Shown here in pieces: positions 1 through 7,883 of a DNA stretch of 13,065 nucleotides. The stretch comes from an uncultured Bacilli bacterium (GTDB taxonomy: Bacteria; Bacillota_I; Bacilli_A; RF39; UBA660). The translations under genes were made by a program, and so were the position numbers. Every line of letters begins with the position of its first letter. Within the stretch, counting starts at the first letter, position 1. The notes beneath the pieces are model-generated. The model was not told the origin of the DNA. It did no database searches and worked only from the letters and a program-made list of their open reading frames with translations. The stretch is from NCBI GenBank assembly GCA_944359595.1, contig CALVSV010000032.1, forward strand, positions 1 through 13,065, given 5' to 3'.

Positions 1-45
1 TATATAAAATATATAGATTAATTAATAAAAATCCTTTAAAACACA

Positions 46-73
46 AAAAATTACTCTTAAAAGAGTAATTTTT
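46..73 (-). terminator. Rho-independent terminator after tuf
   Basis: A perfect 13-base inverted repeat (arms 46-58 and 61-73, core TTACTCTT/AAGAGTAA) starts seven bases past the tuf stop. Read on the minus strand it is followed by a T run (50-45) and a further T-rich tract. The stem is AT-rich with few GC pairs, which is usual for this genome. It closes the str operon. Confidence 0.8.
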
Positions 74-79
74 AATTAA

Positions 80-1264
80 CTATTTAATAACTTCTGAAAC
101 GTTACCAGCACCAACTGTTCTACCACCTTCACGAATTGAAAGTTTTGTACCGTTTTCAACAGCTATTGGAGCTAATAATTCAACAGTCATAGTTACATCA
201 TCACCAGGCATAACCATTTCAACACCTTCTGGTAATTCGATTACACCAGTAACATCTGTAGTTCTGAAATAGAATTGTGGTCTGTAGTTTGAGAAGAATG
301 GAGTATGTCTTCCACCTTCTTCTTTAGTTAAAACATATACTTGTGCTTTAAACTTTTTATGTGGATGAACACTTCCTGGTTTAGCTAATACTTGACCACG
401 TTCAACTTCTTCACGAGCAATACCACGTAATAATACACCAGCATTATCTCCTGCTTCAGCATAATCAAGTTGTTTTCTAAACATTTCAATTCCTGTAACA
501 ACAGTTTTTTTAGTATCTTTAAGTCCTACAATTTCTACTTCATCATTAAGTTTTAATTGACCACGTTCAACACGTCCTGTAACAACAGTTCCACGCCCTG
601 TGATTGTGAATACGTCTTCAATTGACATTAAGAATGGTTTATCAGTATCTCTTTCTGGAGTTGGAATCCATTCATCAACTGCATCCATTAAATCAAGGAT
701 AGCTTGTTCTGCATCTGGATCTCCTTCAAGTGCTTTAAGAGCTGAACCACGAATTATTGGTGTATCATCACCTTCAAAATCATATTCGTTTAATAATTCA
801 CGAATTTCCATTTCTACTAAATCTAATAATTCTGGATCATCAACTTGATCACATTTGTTCATAAATACAACCATTCTAGGCACACCAACTTGACGTGATA
901 ATAAGATATGTTCACGAGTTTGTGCCATAGGTCCGTCACTAGCAGCAATAACTAGTATTGCTCCATCCATTTGTGCTGCACCAGTAATCATATTTTTAAC
1001 ATAGTCAGCATGTCCTGGACAGTCTACATGAGCGTAATGACGATTTTTTGTACGGTATTCAACGTGTGAAGTACTTATTGTAATACCTCTTTCTCTTTCT
1101 TCTGGAGCTTTGTCAATGTGTTCATAATCAGTAAATTCTGCTCCACCTTGTTTTGCTAATACTTTTGTAATAGCAGCAGTAAGTGTAGTCTTACCATGGT
1201 CTACGTGTCCAATTGTACCAATGTTAACATGTGGTAATGAACGATCGAATTTTTCTTTTGCCAT
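80..1264 (-). CDS. tuf: Elongation factor Tu
   Basis: EF-Tu is the cytoplasmic GTPase that carries aminoacyl-tRNA to the ribosomal A site. The 394 residues match the family's usual length. The G domain shows the P-loop GHVDHGKT (about residues 19-26), the switch I segment RGITI (about 59-63), DCPGH (about 81-85), NKCD (about 136-139) and GSALKAL (about 173-179). Domains 2 and 3 follow, including the GRGTVVTGR and GGRHTPF stretches typical of the tRNA-binding face. The ATG at 1264 is preceded by AAAGGAGGAA (1271-1280) at ideal spacing, and the stop is TAG. It is the last gene of the str operon and lies 110 bases after fusA. It also has its own consensus promoter in that gap, which fits the need for a large molar excess of EF-Tu over EF-G. 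A terminator follows directly. Confidence 0.99.
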   Translation of the reverse strand: MAKEKFDRSLPHVNIGTIGHVDHGKTTLTAAITKVLAKQGGAEFTDYEHIDKAPEERERGITISTSHVEYRTKNRHYAHVDCPGHADYVKNMITGAAQMDGAILVIAASDGPMAQTREHILLSRQVGVPRMVVFMNKCDQVDDPELLDLVEMEIRELLNEYDFEGDDTPIIRGSALKALEGDPDAEQAILDLMDAVDEWIPTPERDTDKPFLMSIEDVFTITGRGTVVTGRVERGQLKLNDEVEIVGLKDTKKTVVTGIEMFRKQLDYAEAGDNAGVLLRGIAREEVERGQVLAKPGSVHPHKKFKAQVYVLTKEEGGRHTPFFSNYRPQFYFRTTDVTGVIELPEGVEMVMPGDDVTMTVELLAPIAVENGTKLSIREGGRTVGAGNVSEVIK

Positions 1265-1296
1265 TAAAATTTCCTCCTTTATAAATGTACATTATT

Positions 1297-1325
1297 ATTG
1301 TATCTAACACTTTAAAATATTTCAA
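1297..1325 (-). promoter_or_regulatory. Sigma-A promoter for tuf
   Basis: On the minus strand there is a -35 TTGAAA (1320-1325), a 17-base spacer and a -10 TACAAT (1297-1302). Transcription would start near 1290 and give a leader of about 25 bases carrying the tuf ribosome-binding site. No terminator is visible between fusA and this promoter, so tuf is probably transcribed both from here and by read-through. Confidence 0.8.
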
Positions 1326-1330
1326 GTGTT
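1306..1330. repeat. Inverted repeat overlapping the tuf promoter
   Basis: The arms AACACTT (1306-1312) and AAGTGTT (1324-1330) flank an 11-base AT-rich centre. One arm covers part of the -35 and the other lies in the promoter spacer. The placement resembles an operator. It could also be chance in AT-rich DNA, and it has no T run, so it is not a terminator. Confidence 0.4.
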
Positions 1331-1374
1331 TTCTACTAGTTTTATAATTTTAATATGTTTTTTAAGCGTTTATT

Positions 1375-3450
1375 TTATTGATTTCCGCCATTTTTCTTGA
1401 TTATTTCTTCACTAATATTTTTAGGAACTTGTTCATAATGATCAAATGTCATTACAAAGTTTCCACGACCTTGTGTATTTGAACGTAAACTAGTTGCATA
1501 ACCAAACATTTCTGATAGTGGCACCATTGCATTTAACATGATTGCATTTCCACGTGATTCTTGTCCTAATGGTTTACCACGTCTTGATGTTATATCTCCC
1601 ATTACATTTCCAAAATATTCTTCTGGAGTTGTAACTTCTACTTTCATAATTGGTTCAAGTAGAACAGGCTTACATTTGTTTTTAGCTTCTTTTAAAGCCA
1701 ATGATGCGGCTATTTTAAATGCCATTTCTGATGAGTCAACATCATGATATGATCCATCATAAAGTGTTGCTTTAACATCTATCATTGGATATCCCGCTAA
1801 AACACCTGTAGCTAATGCTTCTTGTAACCCTTTATCAGTTACTGGAATATATTCACGAGGAACAACTCCACCTACAATTGCATCGACAAATTCATATCCT
1901 TTACCAGGATTTGGTTCGAATTTGATCCATACATGTCCATATTGTCCTCTACCACCTGATTGTTTAATATATTTACCTTCACATTCACCTTCTTGAGTGA
2001 TTGTTTCACGATAAGCAACTTGTGGTTGACCAATGTTTGCTTCAACAGAAAACTCTCTTTTCATTCTGTCAACTATTACATCTAAGTGTAATTCTCCCAT
2101 ACCAGCAATAACTGTTTGACCAGTTTCAACATCAGTATGTACTTTAAATGTTGGGTCTTCTTCAGCAAGTTTTTGTAGAGCAAGAGCCATTTTATCTTGA
2201 TCAGATTTTGTCTTTGGTTCTACTGCAAGCTCTATAACTGGTTCTGGAAATACCATTGATTCAAGTATTACAGGCTTTTTCTCATCACATAATGTATCCC
2301 CAGTAGTAGTATTTTTAAGTCCTACTGCAGCAGCAATATCACCTGTATATACTTCAGTAATTTCTTTTCTGTTATTAGCATGCATTTGTAAAATACGTCC
2401 AATTCTTTCTTTTGTATTTTTTGTTGAATTTAATGTATAGCTTCCACTAGTTAACTTACCAGAATATACTCTAAAGAATGTAAGTCTACCAACATATGGG
2501 TCTGTCATAACTTTAAATGCTAAGGCAGAGAAAGGTTCATCATCACTAGGATGTCTAACTGTTTCTTTACCATCCATATCTACACATTTAATTGATTCAA
2601 CATCTAATGGTGATGGTAAATAATCAATTACAGCATCCAAAAGTAATTTAACTCCCATATTACCTAGTGCAGTTCCACATAATACAGGGAAGAATTCTAC
2701 TGCAAGAACACCTTTACGTATAGCATTTTTTAATAGCGTAACGCTTATTTCTTCTCCTTCCAAGTATTTTTCCATTAATTCATCATCAAATTCAGCAACT
2801 GCTTCAATAAGTTCATTTCTTTTGTTTATTGCTTCTTCTTTAAGATCTTCTGGTATTTCAATTTCCTTAGCTTCTTCTTCTGGTTGCCCATCATATTGAT
2901 AAGCTTTCATTTCAACTAAATCAACAACACCATTAAATTCTGATTCACTTCCTATTGGAAGTTCTATTGCTTTCGCATTAACACCAAGTCTATTTGTAAT
3001 TGTACCTAAACTATATTCAAAGTTTGCTCCCATTTTATCCATTTTATTAACGAATATAATACGTGGAACTTTAAACTCAGTAGCTTGACGCCATACTGTT
3101 TCAGTTTGAGGTTCAACACCAGCTTGTGCATCTAATATGGCAACAGATCCATCTAATACACGTAAACTTCTTGATACTTCTATAGTAAAGTCAACGTGTC
3201 CTGGAGTATCTATTATATTAAATCTATAATTTTTCCAGTATGCAGTCGTTGCAGCAGATGTAATTGTTATACCACGTTCTTGTTCTTGTTCCATCCAGTC
3301 CATTTGTGATTCACCATCATGTGTTTCACCAATTTTGTGGATTTTACCAGTATGATATAATATACGTTCTGTACATGTTGTTTTACCTGCATCGATGTGT
3401 GCCATTATACCTATATTACGAGTTTTTTCTAACGAAACATCACGAGCCAT
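1375..3450 (-). CDS. fusA: Elongation factor G
   Basis: EF-G is the GTPase that drives tRNA-mRNA translocation and, with ribosome recycling factor, ribosome recycling. From the chosen ATG it has 691 residues, close to the B. subtilis length. Visible motifs are the P-loop AHIDAGKT (17-24), RGITI (59-63), DTPGH (81-85) and NKMD (135-138). Domains II to V follow, including the domain IV segment [11 protein letters not shown] and the C-terminal GRGNFVM region. The frame stays open to a TTG at 3474, but that TTG sits upstream of the AAGGA ribosome-binding site (3459-3463) and would add eight residues not found in the family. [22 protein letters not shown] is the expected N terminus, so 3450 is used. 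It starts 17 bases after the rpsG stop, and rpsL, rpsG and fusA form one operon. Confidence 0.99.
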   Translation of the reverse strand: MARDVSLEKTRNIGIMAHIDAGKTTCTERILYHTGKIHKIGETHDGESQMDWMEQEQERGITITSAATTAYWKNYRFNIIDTPGHVDFTIEVSRSLRVLDGSVAILDAQAGVEPQTETVWRQATEFKVPRIIFVNKMDKMGANFEYSLGTITNRLGVNAKAIELPIGSESEFNGVVDLVEMKAYQYDGQPEEEAKEIEIPEDLKEEAINKRNELIEAVAEFDDELMEKYLEGEEISVTLLKNAIRKGVLAVEFFPVLCGTALGNMGVKLLLDAVIDYLPSPLDVESIKCVDMDGKETVRHPSDDEPFSALAFKVMTDPYVGRLTFFRVYSGKLTSGSYTLNSTKNTKERIGRILQMHANNRKEITEVYTGDIAAAVGLKNTTTGDTLCDEKKPVILESMVFPEPVIELAVEPKTKSDQDKMALALQKLAEEDPTFKVHTDVETGQTVIAGMGELHLDVIVDRMKREFSVEANIGQPQVAYRETITQEGECEGKYIKQSGGRGQYGHVWIKFEPNPGKGYEFVDAIVGGVVPREYIPVTDKGLQEALATGVLAGYPMIDVKATLYDGSYHDVDSSEMAFKIAASLALKEAKNKCKPVLLEPIMKVEVTTPEEYFGNVMGDITSRRGKPLGQESRGNAIMLNAMVPLSEMFGYATSLRSNTQGRGNFVMTFDHYEQVPKNISEEIIKKNGGNQ

Positions 3451-3458
3451 ACTTATTT

Positions 3459-3464
3459 TCCTTT
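3459..3464 (-). promoter_or_regulatory. Ribosome-binding site that fixes the fusA start
   Basis: AAAGGA on the minus strand lies about eight bases before the ATG at 3450. The alternative TTG at 3474 is upstream of this site and has no site of its own, which rules out the longer reading frame. Confidence 0.8.
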
Positions 3465-3467
3465 CTT

Positions 3468-3935
3468 TTACCAACGATAATGAGCAAATGCTTTATTTGC
3501 TTCTGCCATTTTATGTGTGTCTTCACATTTTTTTACTGCTGCACCAGTTCCATTTGATGCATTAATTATTTCTGTGGCTAGTTTTTCAGCCATTCCATTT
3601 CCATGACCATCTCTTGAATAATTTATTAACCATCTAAGTGCTAAGGCTTGTCCCCTTACTGCATTAACTTCGATAGGAACTTGATAATTTGATCCACCAA
3701 CACGTTTTGATTTTACTTCTAGTTGTGGTGTAATATTTTCCATCGCAGCATTAAATACTTCCATAGCTTCTTTTCCAGTTCTTTCTTCAACTAATTTAAA
3801 AGCATTATATACTATTTTTTGAGCTGTACCTTTTTTTCCATCTTTCATTATTTGATTTATTAATTTAGTAACTATTTTAGAATTGTATAATGCGTCAGGA
3901 AGTACATCTCTTTTCTTTGCTTGAGCTTTACGCAT
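3468..3935 (-). CDS. rpsG: 30S ribosomal protein S7
   Basis: S7 nucleates assembly of the 30S head and contacts mRNA and tRNA near the E site. The 155 residues fit the bacterial family. Recognisable blocks are [13 protein letters not shown] near the start, [13 protein letters not shown] in the middle and the very conserved C-terminal stretch [23 protein letters not shown]. The last codon before the stop is TGG for Trp, consistent with the standard code. Two ATGs are in frame, at 3941 and 3935. The AGGAGG site (3942-3947) abuts the first with no spacing but is six bases from the second, so the start is 3935, giving the normal [11 protein letters not shown] terminus. It lies 31 bases after rpsL and 17 bases before fusA. 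Confidence 0.98.
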   Translation of the reverse strand: MRKAQAKKRDVLPDALYNSKIVTKLINQIMKDGKKGTAQKIVYNAFKLVEERTGKEAMEVFNAAMENITPQLEVKSKRVGGSNYQVPIEVNAVRGQALALRWLINYSRDGHGNGMAEKLATEIINASNGTGAAVKKCEDTHKMAEANKAFAHYRW

Positions 3936-3941
3936 ATCCAT

Positions 3942-3947
3942 CCTCCT
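3942..3947 (-). promoter_or_regulatory. Ribosome-binding site that fixes the rpsG start
   Basis: A consensus AGGAGG on the minus strand is six bases before the ATG at 3935 and directly touches the ATG at 3941. A ribosome positioned here should use 3935. Confidence 0.85.
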
Positions 3948-3966
3948 CTCATTATTTAATTATCTA

Positions 3967-4383
3967 TTATTTTTTCTTAGGTTTTTTTGTACCATATTTG
4001 CTTCTACCTTGTTCACGATTTTGAACACCTTGAGTATCCATAGTACCACGAATAATGTGATAACGAACACCGATTAAATCTTTAACACGTCCACCACGAA
4101 TCAATACAGCACTATGTTCTTGTAAATTATGTCCAATACCTGGAATGTATGCAGTAACTTCGTACCCGTTACTTAAACGAACACGCGCATATTTACGTAA
4201 TGCAGAGTTTGGTTTTTTTGGTGTCATTGTACCAACACGAGTACACACTCCACGTTTTTGTGGCGAATTTGTCTTAGTAGTTTTTTTCTTTAATGTATTT
4301 AATCTAAATCCCAATACTGGTGATTTACTTTTTCTTGTTTTATTTTTTCTACCTTTTCTTATTATTTGATTTACTGTAGGCAT
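3967..4383 (-). CDS. rpsL: 30S ribosomal protein S12
   Basis: S12 lies at the decoding centre and controls accuracy. The 138 residues are normal for Firmicutes. Conserved blocks include NQIIRKGRK at the N terminus, [10 protein letters not shown] (41-50), [11 protein letters not shown] (54-64), [16 protein letters not shown] and the C-terminal [12 protein letters not shown]. Lys56, the classic streptomycin-resistance position, is wild type. Asp102, the residue methylthiolated by RimO in other bacteria, is present. The residue after KDL is Ile104 (ATC at 4074-4072) where nearly all bacteria I recall have Pro. The start ATG at 4383 has an excellent GGAGGAG site. This is the first gene of the str operon and follows a leader with two hairpins. 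Confidence 0.98.
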   Translation of the reverse strand: MPTVNQIIRKGRKNKTRKSKSPVLGFRLNTLKKKTTKTNSPQKRGVCTRVGTMTPKKPNSALRKYARVRLSNGYEVTAYIPGIGHNLQEHSAVLIRGGRVKDLIGVRYHIIRGTMDTQGVQNREQGRSKYGTKKPKKK

Positions 4384-4473
4384 TATTACTCCTCCTCTCT
4401 TTAACGCACATATCCTGGTGTATCAACCAGGGTATTTTTTTAAGTTTTGAATAATCAAAACTTAAATTTATGC
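4384..4473 (-). ncRNA. Structured 5' leader of the rpsL operon
   Basis: The predicted transcript start near 4473 leaves a leader of about 90 bases. It can form a perfect 12-bp hairpin with a four-base loop (arms 4455-4466 and 4439-4450, core AAGTTTTGA/TCAAAACTT). A second hairpin has 6-bp arms CCTGGT/ACCAGG (4414-4419 and 4426-4431), with two more possible pairs beyond a mismatch. The first hairpin begins only about seven bases from the 5' end, where it might protect the mRNA. The second is upstream of the ribosome-binding site. On the minus strand neither is followed by a T run, so simple attenuation is not supported. I do not recognise it as a known ribosomal-protein leader. Confidence 0.5.
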
Positions 4474-4479
4474 ATAACT

Positions 4480-4508
4480 ACTATATCATCTATAATAGTA
4501 TATGTCAA
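4480..4508 (-). promoter_or_regulatory. Sigma-A promoter of the str operon
   Basis: A perfect -35 TTGACA (4503-4508), a 17-base spacer and a -10 TATAGT (4480-4485) lie on the minus strand. It drives rpsL-rpsG-fusA and probably tuf by read-through. The -35 is 14 bases past the stop of the preceding small gene. Confidence 0.85.
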
Positions 4509-4522
4509 TTATAAATTAAATA

Positions 4523-4705
4523 TTATTTATTATTTAGAATAGTATGTGATTCATGTCTAATATTATAAGTAATATTATTATCATATAATTTTTTATGAGA
4601 TTTATGTTCTAGTTTTAAAATTAATGCACAACAACACATTAAGCATAAACCAATCATACCTATACATAATAGCATAGATCCTAATCCCCAACCATTATTA
4701 TTCAT
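4523..4705 (-). CDS. Small Cys-rich single-pass membrane protein, function unknown
   Basis: I do not recognise this 60-residue protein. A short Asn/Gly-rich N terminus precedes one hydrophobic helix (about residues 10-31). The helix contains Cys14 and Cys21 and ends in a run of three cysteines (24-26). A polar tail with four histidines (34, 37, 51, 54) follows. The Cys cluster at the membrane face and the His-rich tail could bind a metal or be acylated, but this is only inference. The frame is open to an ATG at 4726, but the AAGGGG site lies between the two ATGs, a few bases before 4705, so 4705 is used. A near-perfect promoter precedes it and gives a leader of about 18 bases, which argues strongly that the gene is real. 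It sits between truA and rpsL as its own unit, with no clear terminator. Confidence 0.75.
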   Translation of the reverse strand: MNNNGWGLGSMLLCIGMIGLCLMCCCALILKLEHKSHKKLYDNNITYNIRHESHTILNNK

Positions 4706-4729
4706 ACTATCCCCTTCTTTCAACAATAT

Positions 4730-4758
4730 ATTATATACTCTTTATTATAATTTTGCAA
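4730..4758 (-). promoter_or_regulatory. Sigma-A promoter of the small membrane protein
   Basis: On the minus strand a -35 TTGCAA (4753-4758), a 17-base spacer and a perfect -10 TATAAT (4730-4735) precede the 60-residue gene. The -35 lies 17 bases beyond the truA stop codon. Confidence 0.8.
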
Positions 4759-4774
4759 TAGATATTTTTAAATT

Positions 4775-5518
4775 TTAATAAAAAACATTTTTAAGATATA
4801 AACCTTCTGGATTACATGTTGGGCCTGCACTTCTTCTATCTTCTTTCTTAATAATATCTATTATTTCTTCAGCTTTCTTTTTACCTTCGCCTACTTGAAT
4901 TAACGTACCTATCATTGTTCTTATCATATGTCTTAAAAAACCATTGCCCAAAAAAGTTATTGTAATTAAATTTGGATTTTTTAAGTCTCTTGTTAAATTT
5001 GTTTGCGATATAGTCCTTACATAATTATCACAATCATCTGTTGATAATGTAAATGATTTAAAATTATGTTCACCTTCTAAATATTTTAATGCTCTTTCCA
5101 TTTCTACAATATCCAATTTTTTATTATATTGATATATATAATTTCTTTCTAACGGATTATATTCTCCGATATTTATTTTATATATATATTCTTTTGCTTC
5201 TACTTTATATCTAGCATTAAAATCGCTATCTTTTCTTTCTATCTCTTTAACATATATATCATCTGGTAAATTACTATTTAAAGCCATTTTTAATTTCTCA
5301 TCAGTTATTGTTATATCTAAATCAAAGTGTGCCTTTTGATTTAGTGCATGAACGCCCTTATCAGTTCTACCAGATGCAAAAACATCTACATCTTTATCGT
5401 TATTGATTTTTTTTAGCGCTTTTTCTAATTCATCTTGTATTGTTCTTTTCCCACTTTGTTTCTGATATCCATTAAAACCAGATCCATCGTACGAAAAAGT
5501 TATCAAATATCGAACCAT
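4775..5518 (-). CDS. truA: tRNA pseudouridine(38-40) synthase TruA
   Basis: TruA isomerises uridine to pseudouridine at positions 38-40 of the tRNA anticodon stem-loop. The 247 residues are normal for the family. The N terminus YLITFSYDGSGFNGYQKQ (4-21) is typical. The catalytic aspartate is Asp53 in the motif SGRTDKGVHA (49-58). A second conserved block is FLRHMIRTMIGTLIQVGEGK near the C terminus. The ATG at 5518 is preceded by AAGGAGGT at good spacing and lies inside ecfT, with a 47-base overlap, so the two are probably translationally coupled. truA as the last gene of an ECF operon is the usual Firmicutes arrangement. No terminator is seen after it. Confidence 0.97.
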   Translation of the reverse strand: MVRYLITFSYDGSGFNGYQKQSGKRTIQDELEKALKKINNDKDVDVFASGRTDKGVHALNQKAHFDLDITITDEKLKMALNSNLPDDIYVKEIERKDSDFNARYKVEAKEYIYKINIGEYNPLERNYIYQYNKKLDIVEMERALKYLEGEHNFKSFTLSTDDCDNYVRTISQTNLTRDLKNPNLITITFLGNGFLRHMIRTMIGTLIQVGEGKKKAEEIIDIIKKEDRRSAGPTCNPEGLYLKNVFY

Positions 5519-6272
5519 ATCCCAGTACCTCCTTATATATAAATATAGCTAAAATAATTAAATGTAAAAACAATAAAAATGTATCTTTCATATTCCAATG
5601 GATTGTTCTATAACTAGTTCTTTTATTATATACAGTATACATTCTAAGTTCCATTGCAGTATATAGTTCTCTACTTCTTTTATTAGATAATCTAAACATT
5701 GGTTCTATCATAGAAATATTTGCAAACATTCTACCACCAAATCTAGCATTTTCATAATCCACACCTCTACTTGCTTGAGTTTTCCTAATTCTTTCAATTT
5801 GTTCCATAAGTATTGGTATATATCTTATACCCATAGTTATCTCAAGGGCAAGTTTACTTGTTGGAACACCAATTATTTTTAATGGAAAAAATATTTTTTC
5901 AAGTCCTATAGTTATTTCTGTTGGAGTTGATGTAAACGTTAATATTGAAGTATATAAAACTATTAAAACAACTTTAATTAATATTGCCAAAATGATTAAA
6001 TAACTAACATTAAATAATAAAGTAACTATTATAATTATTAATATAATTGGAACTGTTTTAGCCACACTCTTAAAATATAATCTAAATGGAACATTACTTC
6101 TTAACATCATTATTAATGTTACCAAAGATAAAATAAATATAACTGTTAAACTATTAGATATTAATAATGTTATAATAAATAATAATGTACATAACATTTT
6201 ACAAAATGGATCCATATTATGCATTTTAGATTTTATTGGAAAATATCTACTTAATAATATATTATCATACAT
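5472..6272 (-). CDS. ecfT: ECF transporter transmembrane component EcfT
   Basis: EcfT is the membrane scaffold linking the two ATPases to exchangeable S components for vitamin or metal uptake. The 266 residues contain hydrophobic segments at about 25-55, 70-112 and 232-255, between which lies the long cytoplasmic coupling-helix region. The two coupling motifs, usually centred on Ala-Arg-Gly, appear as QASRG (166-170) and AMELRMY (206-212). The Arg is kept in both, but the neighbours differ, most strongly in the second. The later RTSYR matches the family's Arg-rich segment. The ATG at 6272 overlaps the end of ecfA2 by eight bases and has an AAAGGAGAT site. The end overlaps truA by 47 bases. 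No S component lies in the window, so the substrate cannot be inferred. Confidence 0.93.
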   Translation of the reverse strand: MYDNILLSRYFPIKSKMHNMDPFCKMLCTLLFIITLLISNSLTVIFILSLVTLIMMLRSNVPFRLYFKSVAKTVPIILIIIIVTLLFNVSYLIILAILIKVVLIVLYTSILTFTSTPTEITIGLEKIFFPLKIIGVPTSKLALEITMGIRYIPILMEQIERIRKTQASRGVDYENARFGGRMFANISMIEPMFRLSNKRSRELYTAMELRMYTVYNKRTSYRTIHWNMKDTFLLFLHLIILAIFIYKEVLGYGSIFDNFFVRWIWF

Positions 6273-7116
6273 ATTTATTTATCTCCTTTATTAAATCAAT
6301 AACATTATCTACATCTTTAACTTTTTTAGATATTTTCTTCTCCATTTTTTGTATAAAATAAACAATTTTAGGAACTTTAACACCATTTTCTGTTAAATAA
6401 TCAGTCCTTTTAAATACTTCATATTTATTTCCTTGAGCTATAATTTTTCCATTTGCTAATATAATAACATTATCAACAAATCTATACAGTGTATCTACGT
6501 CATGACTAACAACAATTACAGTTTTATCATATTTTTCCTTCAGCATCTTAATCAATCTAACAAGTGATTCTTTTCCTGTAGAATCCAACCCATTAGTTGG
6601 TTCATCTAAAATAATTATTTTAGGATTAAATGCAAGAACTGATGCGATTGCGACTTTCCTTTTTTCACCACCAGAAAGCGTAAATGGATTTCTATATAAT
6701 ATATCTTTATTAAGACCAACCATTTTTAAATCTTTTTTTACTCTTTCATCTATTCTATCAGTTTTATAGCCAAAATATTTCATACCAAATTCAATTTCTT
6801 TTTTTACTGTTTTTAGAAAAAATTGTTCTTCAGGATTTTGAAATACAATACCTATTTCAAATCGTAATTTGTTTGCTCCAATTATTCTAATATTATTTCG
6901 TAATTTATGTTTACCAACATATACTATTCCCTTAGTTGGTAATTTCAATCCATTAATTAGTTCAATCATTGTTGATTTACCAGACCCTGATGGACCGATT
7001 ATACCATTGATTTTCCCTTCTAATATTTCTGTAGATACATTTTTCAATGCATCTTTTTGTAATGGCGTACCATATAAGTATGAATAGCTAACATCTTCAA
7101 ATTTTATTTTCATCAT
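6265..7116 (-). CDS. ecfA2: ECF transporter ATPase EcfA2
   Basis: This is one of the two ATP-binding subunits that power the ECF transporter from the cytoplasmic face. All nucleotide-binding motifs are intact in 283 residues: Walker A GPSGSGKST (41-49), Q-loop FQNPEEQ (Gln93), signature LSGGE (147-151), Walker B IIILDE (167-172) and H-loop SHD (His205). The C-terminal extension of about 60 residues is typical of EcfA proteins. The start is either ATG 7116 or the adjacent ATG 7113. An AAGGTGA site lies just upstream, and the sequence ATGA joins it to the stop of the preceding dehydrogenase gene. It is called EcfA2 because it comes second, directly before ecfT, and has the longer C terminus. 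Confidence 0.93.
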   Translation of the reverse strand: MMKIKFEDVSYSYLYGTPLQKDALKNVSTEILEGKINGIIGPSGSGKSTMIELINGLKLPTKGIVYVGKHKLRNNIRIIGANKLRFEIGIVFQNPEEQFFLKTVKKEIEFGMKYFGYKTDRIDERVKKDLKMVGLNKDILYRNPFTLSGGEKRKVAIASVLAFNPKIIILDEPTNGLDSTGKESLVRLIKMLKEKYDKTVIVVSHDVDTLYRFVDNVIILANGKIIAQGNKYEVFKRTDYLTENGVKVPKIVYFIQKMEKKISKKVKDVDNVIDLIKEINKYV

Positions 7117-7883
7117 TTCACCTTCTTAGTTTTATTTTTTTGATTTCTATATATAATATAAGCTAGTGCATTATCGCTTAAAAATCTAGAAAAGAAATGT
7201 CCTAGTTTCATCATAACTCCAGGTATTATAATACATTTTCCATCTAATAATTTATCTACTGCATACTTTGCAACAAATTCACTAGATAATGGTTTAATAG
7301 AAAAATTTACATTTGCAACTCTATTAAATTCTGTATCAACAGGTCCTGGGCATAACACACTAATTTTAACATTACTATTACTGTATTTCAATTCTTTAGA
7401 TATTCCCTCAGTAAGTCTTAGCACATAGCTTTTTGTAGCATAATATGTAGACATCAACGGTCCTGGTGCAAAAGACGCCATAGATCCTACGTTTAATATA
7501 TACCCATTATTTTTATTAACCATATCTTTTATATATAATTTTGTTAATATATGAAGAGCTTTAATGTTTAAGTTTATCATATTTAATTCTTTATCTATGT
7601 CAGTTTCATAAAATTTACCAAAATCACCAAAACCTGCATTATTAATCAATATATCAACATTATATTTTTTAGTTAGTTCATATAATTTATAGCAGTTTTC
7701 TTCTACTGTTAAATCCAAACAAATTGTCTTAACATTTGTTTTTAACATATCTTTGATTTCCAATAGTTTTTCTTCTCTTCTAGCAACTAATATCAAGTCA
7801 TACCCTAACTTTGATAAATATATAGCAATATCTTTACCAATACCACTACTAGCACCAGTAACAAGAGCTTTTTTTACTTCCAT
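7113..7883 (-). CDS. Short-chain dehydrogenase/reductase (DltE/COG0300-type)
   Basis: This is an NAD(P)H-dependent oxidoreductase of the classical SDR fold. In 256 residues it shows the cofactor motif TGASSGIG (9-16), the structural NNAG (81-84), Asn107, and the catalytic set Ser134, Tyr147 and Lys151 in YYATK. The conserved PGPVDTEF follows (179-186). The ARR after the second strand (34-36) favours NADP(H). The substrate is unknown. Relatives in this broad group act on lipids, sugars or small carbonyls. The C terminus is basic and has no signal peptide. The ATG at 7883 lies inside the end of ecfA1 (10-base overlap), preceded by a modest GGTGA site. The stop shares ATGA with ecfA2. Placement between two ECF ATPase genes is unusual and implies co-translation with them. 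Confidence 0.92.
   Translation of the reverse strand: MEVKKALVTGASSGIGKDIAIYLSKLGYDLILVARREEKLLEIKDMLKTNVKTICLDLTVEENCYKLYELTKKYNVDILINNAGFGDFGKFYETDIDKELNMINLNIKALHILTKLYIKDMVNKNNGYILNVGSMASFAPGPLMSTYYATKSYVLRLTEGISKELKYSNSNVKISVLCPGPVDTEFNRVANVNFSIKPLSSEFVAKYAVDKLLDGKCIIIPGVMMKLGHFFSRFLSDNALAYIIYRNQKNKTKKVK

Noticed and set aside
1331..1374. Terminator between fusA and tuf
   Set aside because: No stable hairpin followed by T residues could be found on the minus strand. The only inverted repeat in the gap overlaps the tuf promoter and has no T run.
3448..3474. Longer EF-G starting at TTG 3474
   Set aside because: The start lies upstream of the fusA ribosome-binding site and overlaps the rpsG stop region. 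The added residues are not part of the family.
3936..3941. S7 starting at ATG 3941
   Set aside because: AGGAGG directly abuts this ATG with no spacing, whereas the ATG at 3935 has six bases and gives the standard N terminus.
4439..4466. Attenuator terminator in the rpsL leader
   Set aside because: The hairpin is perfect, but on the minus strand it is followed by A residues, not T, so it should not terminate the operon's transcription.
4706..4726. Longer form of the small Cys-rich protein starting at ATG 4726
   Set aside because: The AAGGGG site falls inside this extension, and the predicted transcript start at about 4723 is downstream of that ATG.
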